Shown in pieces: positions 21,510 to 32,860 of a stretch of DNA of 64,000 nt. The DNA is from Paralithodes platypus. Its lineage: Eukaryota; Arthropoda; Malacostraca; Decapoda; Lithodidae. A program made the position numbers and the translations under genes. Below the pieces are notes generated by a model. It did no database searches. It was not told where the DNA came from and saw nothing but the letters and a program-made list of their open reading frames with translations. Within the stretch, counting starts at the first letter, position 1; every line of letters begins with the position of its first letter. The stretch spans positions 39,832,026 to 39,896,025 of the forward strand of contig CM064523.1 in NCBI GenBank assembly GCA_032716605.1. The letters are read 5' to 3'.

Positions 21510-22819
21510 CAGGGTGTATTGAAATAACTGTTACAGACTATGATGAACACATTGTAAAATGGAAAATTAACATATATTGTGTATCACATTTTCCCCCAAA
21601 ATAGTGTTATTAATGAGATAATGCATATTTAGAAATCTAGCTAAACAGGGTTACAAATAAAGCACTAAATAATTGATACATGATTAACATGTTTACTATG
21701 GACTTAACTAAAGGGAAAGTAAAGGTTTACCTATTCACACATTATAAATTACGAAATCAAAGTATATTAGAATATGGTGATGATATTAGTTAGTTGGCAG
21801 AAAAATACTAACCATTTGAAACAGATTAGCGTATTTTTGTTTTTGTTTGTAACATTTGCAACTCTGGTCACGGGGTATAATGCTGATGCCCAAGTCTGGG
21901 TCGAGTATCCAAACGTAGTTGAAGGTAATTCAATCGTCTATGAAGCATAGTTCTTGATTCATTGATTCATTAGGGGCTGATCGTTCCTATCTTGAATGCA
22001 ATTCCGAAAATGTATTACGACTAGGTATAAAGATTCAAAGATTAAAAATATTGGGTATGATTGATTTCTGTATTGCATCAGTTGGTGGCATTTAACATTA
22101 TTTCAATTAATCTCATCTTATTACACTGTAATGACCATGTACAGTACAGTAGCGGTAATTAATTCTGATCGATTTGAAGTTTCGAACTTATTAAACGAAT
22201 CTCTGAAAAGCAAATGCTCAGTAAGAATTAGTAAGGAGATTCAATTCAACCCAAAACCGCTTCAAATAAGTTTGTATTTGAATTAATGTTCACCACTGTA
22301 CAATTCATTAAATCATATTAGGCAATAACTTTGTAATGCCCACATTGTTTGGGTACTTTTATCATTCAGCATTGTTTTTTTATTTACTAACATATGACAG
22401 TAATGTCTGCAAACCACTTGAGGATCGTAATTTGCTTCATCCAAGATGCCTTTGGTCTTTCCTATGTTGAAAGAAAACAAAATTAACATAACATAATTTG
22501 AGTTGTAAACAGTGTATACAGGGAATATTACTTACATTGCTTCACCCTGAAAACTAATTATGTTTATAATTCAATATTCCTGGGTATAAACTAGGAGATG
22601 AGGGGGGAGTGTGGGGGGGGGGGGGGGGCATGAAAGGGGAGATCAATGCCAGTGTTCGGATTATAACACATGCTTGGACGACACTGAATATTTTACTTTA
22701 TATCCTTTATATCAATAATTATTAATTATTATTTTTTTTGTTATAGGATAAAGTGAACTTGTTTGTTTTATTCGGTACTTAGCAATTGAAGTCTGTTAAC
22801 GTTTTTTCAATACACCCTG
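21510..22819. mobile_element. Non-autonomous TIR DNA transposon with TA target
   Basis: Left end CAGGGTGTATTGAAATAAC; complement of the right end CAGGGTGTATTGAAAAAAC; both continue to ACAGAC, so the inverted repeat is about 29 bp. TA flanks each side (21508-21509 and 22820-22821). No ORF of 60 codons or more. 1310 bp. The ends and TA target fit the Tc1/mariner type. It holds a G-run near 22613-22628. Confidence 0.85.
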
Positions 22820-22827
22820 TATATATA

Positions 22828-25553
22828 TTGTGTTTTGATTTTTTTTCTATGTGAATGAGGGAGACAAAAGGCATAACTGCCTGCAGCGAGTGCCTCCCCC
22901 AGAGTTGAAAGAGTGACAGGGCCAAAATCAAGGGATGTTCGAACTAAAATGCCTGGACACACGGAGTTTGAAGCAATTTAAGTCATAGGAAGAGGGAAAG
23001 ACTGATTCTGGGAGAGAGTCCCAGGGCTCAACAGTTGAACAGATGAAAGTCTGAGGATAGTGTTTCACTCTTGGGTTGAAGAGTTGCACAGAGTAGGGGC
23101 GGGATTGTGTTGCAAGGCGGGTACTACATACCCTACGTAGAGGAGGTGGTATACACTGGGAAAGCTCTGAGGAACACTGATTATTGTAGTAGCGATAGAA
23201 TAGCGAGAGAGATGCAACATTGCGGCGAAGCGAGAGAGATTGCAGAGAGTTGGTGAGTGGACGGGAGTTATTGATACGAAAGGCTTTCCTTTCTACTTTG
23301 TCTAGGAGTTCGCTGTGAGATGATCCTCCCTACACATGTGAACAATACTCAATGCAAGGATGCACTGTGTCCCTGTACAGAGCAAGAAGCTGTGCAGTGG
23401 TAAAGAACCCCTTGAGGTAGTTGAGCACACCCAGCTTCTGGGAGGCTGCCATAGCAAGACTGGTAAAATGGTCCTTCGAAGTGAGAGCAGAAGAAAAAGA
23501 GACACCGCGAACATTGAGAGAAGATGAAGGGTTGATTTTTGTATTGTTGAAAAATAAGGGATAGTCCTCTGGAGGTTCCTGACAGGTAGTAAGATGGATA
23601 AATTGAGTCTTGGAAGCATTAAATGCAAAAAGTTTTCTCTACCCCAACTGGAAATAGTAGCTAGATCAGAAGATAAGTGTTTTATGGCTTCATTACGTTT
23701 GCTTTTGAGGGATTGCTGGCTAGGGCATTCTGGAAAACTAATTGAGTGGTGTATGGTAGAGCCTTCTGCATATGAATGGATGGGCTGGATGTACAGTAGA
23801 GAAGATCATTTATGAAAATTAGAAAGAGAATAGGAGATAGGACAGAACCCTGAGGAACACCGGAGTTGATAGGATGAGGAAGTGAGCGATGGCCGTCCAC
23901 AACCGCAGCTATGGAACGGCTGGAAAGGAAATTAAAGATAAAGGCACAGATGGAGGGACAGAAACCGAAGGAGGGCAGTTTGGAAATTAAAGATTTGTGC
24001 CAGACTCTATCGAAGGCCTTCGATATGTCTAGTGCAACAGAAAAGTCTCACCGAAGTCCCGAAAGTTGGATGACCAAGAGTTAGTAAGATATAAAAGAAG
24101 ATCACCAGTAGAGCGATCCTTAACACTTAAGGAGCGGGGCCCGACTTAAGTCCGTATCTAAAAAAGCAGCAAGTTAGGAGCATTACGAAGGCTTTTAAAG
24201 GGTTAAAATCGAATGCAAATGGCCGGGAGCTCAGCAGGCCACACGGCCGACACCCAGGGCTTACCGCCGCCCACTGACTCACGCTCCCTCTGTTCTCGAG
24301 AGGCTGGCAGTGTAGCCAGTAGTGAGCGTAGCTGGAAAAAATATGCCGCTATACGCTAAACTCCCATGTTGGTGGTACCACTGCATCAAAACGATGAGGG
24401 CTACGTAGCTCGTTCTGGTCTCATTTTGAAGCTTGTAGCGCCTAGTTTTTTGCTGAATACATTTCTTTTCATGCAGATACTTGATTGATCATTCAGGAGG
24501 GCCTGAATATGCCCAAAATAGCCCAAAAACCCCTGCTAGACGAGGATTAAGAAAGCCATACTGGCGATCTGAGAGCATATTATGAGAAGAGAAATGCTTA
24601 AAAAATTTGGAAGCAAGAATAATTTCAAAACTTTAGAGATACAAGAGATGAGAGCACTTGGATGATAGTTGGAGGGTTGAGAGCGGTCACCGTTCTTTGG
24701 GAAAGGTTGAATGAGAACAAAATTCCAGCAAGAAGGGAAGACGTTAGAGGAGAGACAGAGACAAAAGAGTTTGCCTAGGCAGGGGGTCAGCACGGAAGCA
24801 CAGTTTTTGAGTACAACAGGAGGAACACCATCCGGACCGTAAGCCTTCTTAGTATTTAGCCCAGAGATGGTAGAAAGTACATCTTTAGAAGAGATTAGGA
24901 TAATAGACATAAGTAGGAAAGAGGGGGGTGGAGAGGGAGGAATAGCACCGGATTCATCCAAGGTAGAGTTTCTAGCAAAGGTTTGAGCGAAGAGTTTAGC
25001 TTTGGTAGAGGAAGAAGTGATGATTGTGCCATCAGAGTGGAAAAGGGGAGGGAAAGACGAGGAAGAAAAATTGTTGGAGAGGTTTTTGGCTTGATGCCAG
25101 AAAGCTTAAGAAGATCTAGAGTTGGATAGTTCAGTGCATTTATTATTAATGAAAGAGTATTTGGTGAGTCGATGAACAGATTTGGCTTGATTCCGGGCAG
25201 AAACATAGGAAGATTGAGATTCTTGAGTTTTAAGGCGTCGGTGCCGTTTGAATGCTTCCTCCTTGTTGTGGACAGCAGTAGAACAAGCGAGAGTAAACCA
25301 AGATTTTTTTGCATTAGACTGAGAGAAAGAAAATGGAATGTACGCTTCCATACCTCGGTAATGAGTTCAGCACTCTCTGAGGGTTCTAGGGCACGGAAGC
25401 AGAAGTAATTCCATGGGAAATCAAAGAAGTACTGCCGGAAAGCCTCCCAGATGGCAGCGCCAAAGTGCCACAAGCGCCGCCGGTTGGGAGGATCGGGTGG
25501 CCGTACTGAAGAGATAGGACAGGTGACGGAGATAAGTTTATGGTCCGAGGAGC
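22828..25553 (-). mobile_element. LINE-A4, minus-strand copy with a TTAA transposon inside
   Basis: The complement ends with the family 3'UTR and an A-rich tail at 22828-22850. It carries RT fragments (VDGHRSLPHPINSGVPQGSV, LFLIFINDLL; KAYGPDGVPPVVLKNCASVL) and the linker (AFKRHRRLKTQESQSSYVSA), broken by frameshifts. The 5' part before the SSDHKLIS region is missing at 25553, where (TA)n begins. Motif C region is degraded. Confidence 0.87.
24124..24546 (-). mobile_element. TTAA-flanked non-autonomous DNA transposon, copy M2 (diverged)
   Basis: TTAA at 24120-24123 and 24547-24550, in the same LINE-A position as M1. Ends CACTTAAGGAGCGGGG and (complement) TCCTCGTCTAGCAGGGG. Internal GACTTAAGTCC and GGTTTTTGGGCTATTTTGGGC-like blocks resemble M3 and M1, but overall identity is lower. 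It lies in the opposite orientation to M1 with respect to the host LINE. Confidence 0.75.
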
Positions 25554-25579
25554 CCCAATATATATTATATATATATACA

Positions 25580-25646
<67 letters not shown>

Positions 25647-25648
25647 AT
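25554..25648. repeat. (TA)n microsatellite
   Basis: Between the truncated LINE-A4 and the solo-LTR-like element; supplies the TATAT target of the latter. Confidence 0.95.
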
Positions 25649-25813
25649 TGTTATGCCGGGTTGTAATCCAACTGGCTCCAGTATTATATCTTAATAATCC
25701 GAATTTCAGATACTTAGATGTGGACTATATCTCAACAGGGACACGTCGAGCTTAGTGAATTTGATAGATAACTACTCAATCAGGCAATGATAACACAATA
25801 AACACAGGTTATT

Positions 25814-26123
25814 CAATGGCACGATCATAATATTATATAAATAATAATACTGTACTACACTGTTTCAATGGCACGATCATAATATTATATAAATAATAAT
25901 ACTGTACTACACTGTTTCAATGGCACGATCATAATATTATATAATAATAATACTGTACTACACTGTTTCAATGGCACGATCATAATATTATATAAATAAT
26001 AATACTGTACTACACTGTTTCAATGGCACGATCATAATATTATATAAATAATAATACTGTACTACACTGTTTCAATGGCACGATCATAATATTATATTAA
26101 TAATAATACTGGACTACACTGTT
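25814..26123 (+). repeat. 52-bp tandem repeat, 6 copies, inside solo-LTR-like copy 1
   Basis: Unit starts CAATGGCACGATCATAATAT and ends TACTGTACTACACTGTTT; one unit is shorter by two bases. Not present as an array in copy 2. Confidence 0.93.
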
Positions 26124-27412
26124 ATTAGAACAGCAAGTAAGAATAAAGTGAATACGAGAGTGAACTAATTCCCCCCTCTACTGAGTTTCAAGTTATCACT
26201 TATGTGGTAATGTAAGAATGGAAATACAAAAATATATACAGATAAACATATACACAAACAAGAATCCTTGACAATAATACATAATTATGCGAGCGAAATG
26301 TCCAGCGTGAAGTTTTCTGATAAAGATACGATAGAGTGTGGAACTTATCGCTCAGCTGCGTGGCTGGTATGGGTGTAGGGCAACAGGAAGGAAGCCCGCG
26401 CTCAGGTGAAGACATCAAAGGAGCCGCGTTATAGGCTATACTTCAGGTGGACTGCGGTCTCGGAAAACAAATATTACTTAAATGCGATATTAAATTAAAG
26501 GGTTAAGGTTAGGCGATTTATTTGATTCTAGAGAGAAAGATAGTTTAATTCTGAATTCAACTATCTAAGAGTTATTGCAAATAGTCTCTCCCACGGGACA
26601 CGAAAAATAAGATTCGATCATAGATTAGGTTAACTCACACGGATAAATGAAATCAGATTCACAATAATTATAGTGACTAGATTGGAATGGATATCACGAA
26701 GTTTACGAATGAGGGAATACTTTATTAGAACTTTAAGAAACACACTTTTATATGTGTGCGAAAATAGCTTGTAAAAGGAGCTATTTAAAGTTAAAAATTA
26801 ATATGGTGAAGTTACACTTAAGGAACACCCTAGAGGGTGGCAGGAAAGGAGTTTTACATAGGTTAATAAAATCCTAAAGAAACGCAGAACTAACGTAGCG
26901 TTGTATTATAACGTAAATACAAATATAATCAAGGGATTACTATATCAAGTAATAAATATGATCTAAAGCCAAGTAATAGGCGGATCGATTCAAGAACTGG
27001 ACAATCTGAGTTCCTTGAATGGTGTGGAAAGAATTATATGACCCGAGTAACGTATATATTAGATTACTCACAAGAACTAATAGAAATCAGGTATCTTGAT
27101 TATGAGTTAATTATAACTCAACGGAAAGGGTTCTTGACTTTCAAATTAAAGGATGGAAGGATCAATTCTCTGGCGATAATTACACGGATATATAAATCCT
27201 AAATTGGGCGTAGGTTCTAGGTAGATATTGAATTTAAATAGGGAATCACTTCACGTTATACACTTTCACTTGGACTACTTGGATACACAAAGAATAATCA
27301 ACACATAGGAATAAAATCTGAGAGTATTCTGGTTAATTTACATGTATAAAAGTGACTATGTAACGTACATACAATTGAGGTCTGAAGGATTAACACAATT
27401 TATCTAAGCAAT

Positions 27413-27860
27413 CCCGACACTGGCTTACGGAAGCGAAGCCTGGACGTTGGTTGAGAGACTCAGACCAAGAGTGAGAGCAGTGGAAATGAATTACTTAAGG
27501 AGTGCGTGCGGAGTTACATGGAGGGATAGACAGACTAATGAGGAAGTAAGAAGGAGGTGTGGTGTGGAGGTAGATGTGCTGGAAAGTGTGAAAAGGAACA
27601 ACTTGAGATGGTTCGGCCATATGGAACGTATGGAAAGCGAGAGAATGACTAAGAGGGTGTACGAGAGTGAGGTGGAGGGACAGAGAGGGAGAGGTAGACC
27701 GAATATGAGGTGGAAGGATGGAGTGAGGAAGTACATGAACGAGGGTGGTGCTGGTTGGGGGGAGGGGCGTCGACTGACTGGGGACAGAGGTGCATGGGGG
27801 CAGTTCGTTCGTGTCCACCCCTTCGGGGATCACGGCGTCAGGCAATAGATAGATAGATAG
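27413..27860 (+). mobile_element. LINE-D, 3' fragment with (ATAG)n tail
   Basis: Flanked by ATCTAAGCAAT (27402-27412) and ATCTTAGCAAT (27861-27871), a probable 11-bp target duplication with one difference. It ends in (ATAG)n. Confidence 0.75.
27417..27848 (+). pseudogene. LINE-D reverse transcriptase C-terminal fragment
   Basis: Reads LAYGSEAWTLVERLRPRVRA, then MNYLRSACGVTWRDRQTNEE, NNLRWFGHMERM and GQRGRGRPNMRWKDGVRKYM to a stop. YGSExW, DRxxNEEVRRR, RWFGHxxR and RGRPxxRW are typical of the region after the RT palm in RTE-like elements. The catalytic core is absent (5' truncation). Open throughout, so probably a fairly recent insertion. Confidence 0.78.
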
Positions 27861-28948
27861 ATCTTAGCAATATCTCGTACTTAATAAAACACTGTACGGA
27901 TCAGAGTTAGAGAGTTTACACGGGTATCACAGATTCAAGATAGATCTTAGGCACAGATCTATAGTTAGGTATAATAGAATACTCGCATATTTTATCTTAC
28001 CTTCACAACAATAGCCACAACTTATAACACACAGAGACACTTAGGGTATAGGATAGAGGTGGCCATGAACGAGAGTCTGGACGACGTAGGACTCGGGGTT
28101 CTGCTGGGCTGGACGTGGAGGGGAACTGGCCTTTCACTCAGGTACAGGACAGCACACTCTCTCGTTCAGGGGGAACTATACCATTCCTATCCCACACCTG
28201 GTTGTAGCCAGTGGAAGGAAGCAATAGTATTTGCTAACTTACTTCAGTTTCAGTCAGGCTATATTCGGGGTAGTTTTAGTATTCAGTTTGGTCTAATTCA
28301 ATAACATAAGTACATGTGGATATCGCTGTTTTGGCTATGGTGAAGGTAGTTCTTAAGCTAAAAATACATTGTAGTTATTCATTTACGCACACAGAGATTC
28401 TTGATCTCTCAATATGGTCCCCCTATTTTTAGAGGGTACTATGGTGACGTAATGGATGATTTTCTGTCCATCGTAATATCTGGCTTTTCTTATTCTACAG
28501 GTTATAGTTCTCTCACTGTTCACTTCGGTGGTACTATCCCCAGTCTTCCCGGGTGTAGAGGGGGTACTGGGATTCCCATCTATTCAAGTAGTGAGAGAGC
28601 TCTTAGTGTTGCATTTGCATAAACAGTTCTTCGGCATAGTGCAAGTCAGGCTGGAGTTGGTGATATTCCTTGGTATTCTGTCTCGGTCCTTGCCATTAGA
28701 GGAGCTGGGGTCCCTGTGATTGGTTGGGACTCGAAATTCTTTCTGGGGTAGACTGACCTAGTTTCCCGGAAATTAGAGCATGGGTAGATCCGGGAAACAG
28801 GGTAGGCTGACCTATTCCGGCCGGTATTGAAGCTTGGGAAACTGGTCTGGTCTTATTCTGTTTGGCCTTTTCCTGAGGTCATCTCCTGCTGCTCTGGATC
28901 ACTGCTATTCCTTCGGGCCTGACTGGGGTGTGGCTGCTCAACCCCGTC

Positions 28949-28954
<6 letters not shown>

Positions 28955-29000
<46 letters not shown>

Positions 29001-29003
29001 CTG

Positions 29004-29034
<31 letters not shown>

Positions 29035-29045
29035 AACACATATAT
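28955..29045. repeat. (TA)n microsatellite 5' of LINE-A7
   Basis: TA-rich tract directly before the LINE-A 5' end (TTTGTAGGGCGTAGGGGTG). Confidence 0.93.
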
Positions 29046-31633
29046 TTGTAGGGCGTAGGGGTGTGGCGACCCCACCGCCCGCCACTTTGTGGCGCAGTCA
29101 GCTCTTGGAAGTTGGGACTTGGAATCCCACCTGCATAATTGTTAGGAGGAGGTTGTAGGCACCAGCCAAACAGGGCGGTACTCCCTGGGATTGCTAGATG
29201 GTTCATAAGGAAAGCTGGAACTCCTGTTTCACCACCTGGCCTCCGTAGCTGATCCTTTCTGTGCCTCATCAACACTGAGGGCAAACCCAGCCTGACCTTC
29301 GAAACACCTTCTCCTACTATCAACACACTATACTACAAACATCTTACATACCTCACTAAGTCTCTGCTAAAAATGATGACGACAATACAACCAGCCTCGG
29401 AGCCCCCAGTGGGGGGGGGAGGGGGCACCTAAAAATGCCCCAATCCGACTGTCCCCTGACAATGACTCCACAAAAGGCTCTGGTCCATATACCTTCTACT
29501 CTTACTATTAACTTCTGCAACATTCGTGGCTTCTCCTCTGACTTCCACTCTGTGGAACACCACCTCTCCTCTGCCAGCCCTGATCTTCTCTTTCTCACCG
29601 ATACACAGTTGTCAGGGACTACTGTCCGCAAACCCTTCTATGTATCCTTCTACTATCTATATCCTCAGTTTCGAGCCAAAGGTGGATGTTGCGTCTATGT
29701 ACGCAACAATCTTGCTTTCTCTCGTGTTCCCAGCTTAGATTCTTCTGAATTCTCAACTCTCTGGCTTAAGCTTTTTTGTCAATCTCAAACTAAATATTTC
29801 TGCGCTGTTTATATCTCTTCTAATTCTACTGACTATCCAAACTTCTTTGACTATCTAACTTCTAAAGTGGAACACATTCTATCCTTCTCTCCTTTCGCAG
29901 TAATCTCCATCTTAGGAGATTTCAACGTTCACCACTGCCTAGGGCTCTCCTCTGTATCCACTGACCAACCTGGTGAACAAGCCTTCATCTTTTCTATCCT
30001 TAACGACCTAGAGAAGTTAGTCCAGCAACCCACCCGTGTCCAGGATCGCTTCGGAGATTGGTCCTACATCCTTGACTTATTTCTAATCTTTAACCCTTCC
30101 GCTTATACTATAAATCTTTTCTCTGCATTGGGCTCCTCCAACCATAAACTAGTATCTGTCACCTGTCCCATCTCTCCGGTACAGCCACCCGATCCTCCCA
30201 ACCGGCGGCGCTTGTGGCAATTTGGCACTGCAGACTGGGAGGCTCTTCGGCAGTACTTCATTGATTTCCCATGGAATGACTTTTGATTCCATGGCCGGGG
30301 ACCCTCGGAGAGTGCTGAACGCATTACCGAGGTAATCCTCTTGGGCATGGAAGCATACGTTCCAATTTCTTTCTCTCAGTTTAATGCAAAACAAAATCTT
30401 GGTTTACTTACGCTTGTTCTACACTGCTGTCCGCAACGAGAAGGAAGCATTCAAACGGAACCGACGGTTAAAACTCAGGAATCTCATTCTGCTTATGTTT
30501 CTGCCCGGAATCAAGTCAAATCTGCTCTTCGACTTTCCAAGCACTCTTTCATCAAAATCAAATGCATGAACTATCCAACCCTAGCTCTTCCCAAGCTTTC
30601 TTGCATCTAGTCAAAAACCTCTCCAACAATGTTTCTTCCTTGTCTTTCCCTCCCCTTTTCCACTCTGATGGCACAATATCACTTCTTCCTCTGACAAAGC
30701 TGAACTCTTTGCTCAAACTTTTGCTAGAATCTCCATCTTGGATGATTTTGGTGCTATTCCTCCCTCTCCACCACTCTCTCTCCTACTTATGCCTAATATC
30801 CTAATCTCTTCTAAAGATGTACTTTCTTCCCTCTCTGGGCTTAATTATAAGAAGGCGTATGGCCCGGACAGTATTCCTCCTGTTGTACTCAAAAACTGTG
30901 CTTCCGTGCCTAGGCAAACTCTTTCGTCTCTGTCTCTCCTCTAATGTCTTCCCTTCTTGTTGGAAGTTTGCTCTCATTCAACTTGTCCCAAAGAAGGGTG
31001 ACCGCTCTCAACCCTCCAACAATCATCCAATTGCTCTCATCTCTTGTATCTCTAAAGATGTTTATACTATTCTTGCTTCCAAATTTCATAAGCATTTCTC
31101 TTCACATAATCTACTCTCTGATCGCCAGTATGGCTTCCTTAACGGTCGCCCTACTGGTGATCTTCTTTCATATCTTACTAACTCCTCCTTTCGGGACTTC
31201 GGTGAGACCTTTTCTATTGCACTAGACATATCGAAGACTTTTGATAGAGTCTGGCACAAATCTTTAATTTCTAAACTACCCTCCTTTGGTTTCTATCCCT
31301 CCATCTGTGCCTTTGTCTTTAATTTCCTTTCCGGCTGTTCCATAGCTGTGGTTGTGGATGACCATCGATCACTTCCTCATCCTATCAACTCCGGTGTTCC
31401 TCAGGGCTCTGTCCTATCTCCCATTTTCTTTCTAATTTTCATAAATGGTCTTCTCAACTGTACCTCCAGTCCCATCCATTCATACGCAGACAACTCTATA
31501 TTACACTACTCAATTAGTTTTCCAGAATGCCCCAGCCAGCAATCCCTCAAAAACAAAGGTAATGAAGCCTTAGAACACTTATCCGCTGATCTAACTACTA
31601 TTTCCAATTGGGGAAGAGAAAACCTTGTTACCT
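29046..31633 (+). mobile_element. LINE-A7, with intact 5' end, cut by a SINE
   Basis: Complete 5'UTR (GGGCGTAGGGGTGTGGCGAC from about 29051), endonuclease from about 29435 and RT to about 31633. There GAAAACCTTGTTACCT is followed not by the family sequence but by a reversed SINE head. It defines the 5' end for the family. Confidence 0.88.
29435..30286 (+). pseudogene. LINE-A7 endonuclease ORF, ends at a nonsense codon
   Basis: 283 codons: [20 protein letters not shown] (first Asn motif), FLTDTQLSG (Asp in place of the usual catalytic Glu), KAKGGC-like [45 protein letters not shown] (Asn in place of the catalytic Asp of SDH). It stops with TGA at 30284-30286, where other copies read a TGC or TGT codon. 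Two altered catalytic residues plus the stop make an active endonuclease unlikely. Confidence 0.85.
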
Positions 31634-31692
31634 CATACAACCCCCCCGGGATTCGAACCCTGGACCATGTGATAAACAGGAATTCGTGCTAA
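30738..31692 (+). pseudogene. LINE-A7 reverse transcriptase remnant
   Basis: Two frames overlap. From 30738: YGPDSIPPVVLKNCASV. From 30817: [44 protein letters not shown] (motif A), SGVPQGSVLSPIFFLIFING (motif B) and YADNS where YADDS is expected, so one of the two catalytic Asp residues is changed. It runs into the SINE sequence at 31634. A nonfunctional copy. Confidence 0.83.
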
Positions 31693-31866
31693 CCACTACA
31701 CCACACTGGCCACAAAAGAGGTCTTGCAACCTGGCAACAGCTGTTACTCAGGATCTGTCTAGATAGAAATCCACCAACCCACAGACATTTTTACACAAGA
31801 TACCCCTTACCAGTGAAGTATATTGGCAGCTCCAAGTCCTTGGAAAATCATATAATTTTAATAATA
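31634..31866 (-). mobile_element. tRNA-derived SINE (family 3), minus-strand pieces
   Basis: The complement of 31634-31735 has TGTGGTGTAGTGGTTAGCAC (A box) and CAGGGTTCGAATCCCGGG (B box). 31800-31858 is the complement of the SINE middle part (GCTGCCAATATACTTCACTGG). The pieces are rearranged or nested, and the order is not fully resolved. Confidence 0.7.
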
Positions 31867-32130
31867 GGTTGCAAGACCTCTGTTGTAGCCAGTGTGGTGT
31901 AGAGGTTAGCACGAGTTCCTGTTGATCACATGGTCCAGGGTTCGAATCCCGGGTGGGTTGTATGAGGTTTTTCTCAAGTGGCATTATTTGATATTAAGAT
32001 TCTATGATTTCCCACGGGCTGGTAGCTGCCAATATACTTCACTGGCCCTGTCACCCTTTCAACTCTGGGGGAGGCACTCGCCAATAGCAGTTCTGCCTTT
32101 TGCCTCTCTCGCTCAAATATAAAAACAAAA

Positions 32131-32132
<2 letters not shown>
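31867..32132 (+). mobile_element. tRNA-derived SINE (family 3) with LINE-A-like 3' tail
   Basis: Head with TGTGGTGTAGAGGTTAGCAC and CAGGGTTCGAATCCCGGGTG (31885-31960), linker GCTGCCAATATACTTCACTGG, then from about 32043 a tail CCCTGTCACCCTTTCAACTC, TGGGGGAGGCACTCGCCAAT and TTCTGCCTTTTGCCTC that matches the LINE-A 3'UTR (for example 38465-38535). It ends A-rich and then (TA)n. Shared tails let SINEs use the partner LINE's enzymes. Confidence 0.82.
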
Positions 32133-32203
<71 letters not shown>

Positions 32204-32212
32204 GGTATATAT
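32133..32212. repeat. (TA)n microsatellite
   Basis: Pure TA run of about 70 bp at the SINE 3' end. Confidence 0.95.
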
Positions 32213-32215
32213 AGG

Positions 32216-32672
32216 GAGGTGTGGCAGAGTGGTCTTGCCACTGGACTGGTAATCCAATGGACCCGGGTTCGAATCCCAATATGTCAATGGGAAGATATTA
32301 TGGGGATGGAATTTGTGCTGTACCTAGCATCAGTGCATTACCACAGCACACCGAAATGCCAAAAAAATACCCTCATTGTTCCCTGATTAAATAGCATTGT
32401 ATGATTATTCCCATATTCAAAAATATGCTACAGGGGGGCAATGCCTAGTGAGTTAATTGATCAATAGGTGGCATTCTTAGAGTAAGGGTCCGAGTCTGTG
32501 GGGGAAGACTGTGAAGCGCAGAGGCGATGCGGATTCAGAGATGGAATTGCTTCGAGCCATGAAGCTTCACATGTCTCACTCCCTAGACTGGAGCAAGACC
32601 TCACGGGCCTCACCGTGTTCAGCGGTTGAGTGTAAAGGCTATCAGCCTATGCCCGAGAGGTAGTAGTTGGAA

Positions 32673-32716
<44 letters not shown>
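32216..32716 (+). mobile_element. tRNA-derived SINE-like element (family 4) with long poly(A)
   Basis: Head GGTGTGGCAGAGTGGTCTTG with GGACTGGTAATCC and B box GGGTTCGAATCCC (32264-32276). The body is about 400 bp without ORF and the tail is about 39 A residues (32677-32715). It is longer than typical SINEs. The tRNA-like head (anticodon-loop region CTGGTAATC) may derive from Ser/Thr-type tRNA; that is a guess. Confidence 0.68.
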
Positions 32717-32765
32717 AGTATATATATATATATATATATATGTGTGTGAGTGTGTTTCTGTTTGT

Positions 32766-32800
<35 letters not shown>
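32717..32800. repeat. (TA)n and (GT)n microsatellites
   Basis: (TA)n at about 32719-32740 followed by (GT)n with interruptions to 32798. Confidence 0.93.
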
Positions 32801-32802
<2 letters not shown>

Positions 32803-32860
32803 TGTAAATTATGATTCAACATACAGCAAAAGCCGAAATTACCCATATTTGGTTCCTTAA

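Larger units (their letters stand above)
25649..28954 (+). mobile_element. Solo-LTR-like element, copy 1
   Basis: TGTTATGCCGGGTTGTAAT start, AACCCCGTCATTTCA end, flanked by TATAT on both sides (25644-25648 and 28955-28959; weak evidence alone because the site is (TA)n). Copy 2 at 42299-44894 shares both ends and interior blocks. No gag or pol coding. This copy is longer (3306 versus 2596 bp), partly because of the LINE-D insertion (448 bp) and a 52-bp tandem array. Confidence 0.72.

Noticed and set aside
28059..28719. ORFs in the 3' part of solo-LTR-like copy 1
   Set aside because: Short and without gag, protease, RT or integrase motifs; expected by chance in a noncoding LTR.
32216..32290. 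Possible functional tRNA gene (Ser/Thr-like)
   Set aside because: The acceptor stem does not close and the sequence continues into a 400-bp body with poly(A), as in a SINE.
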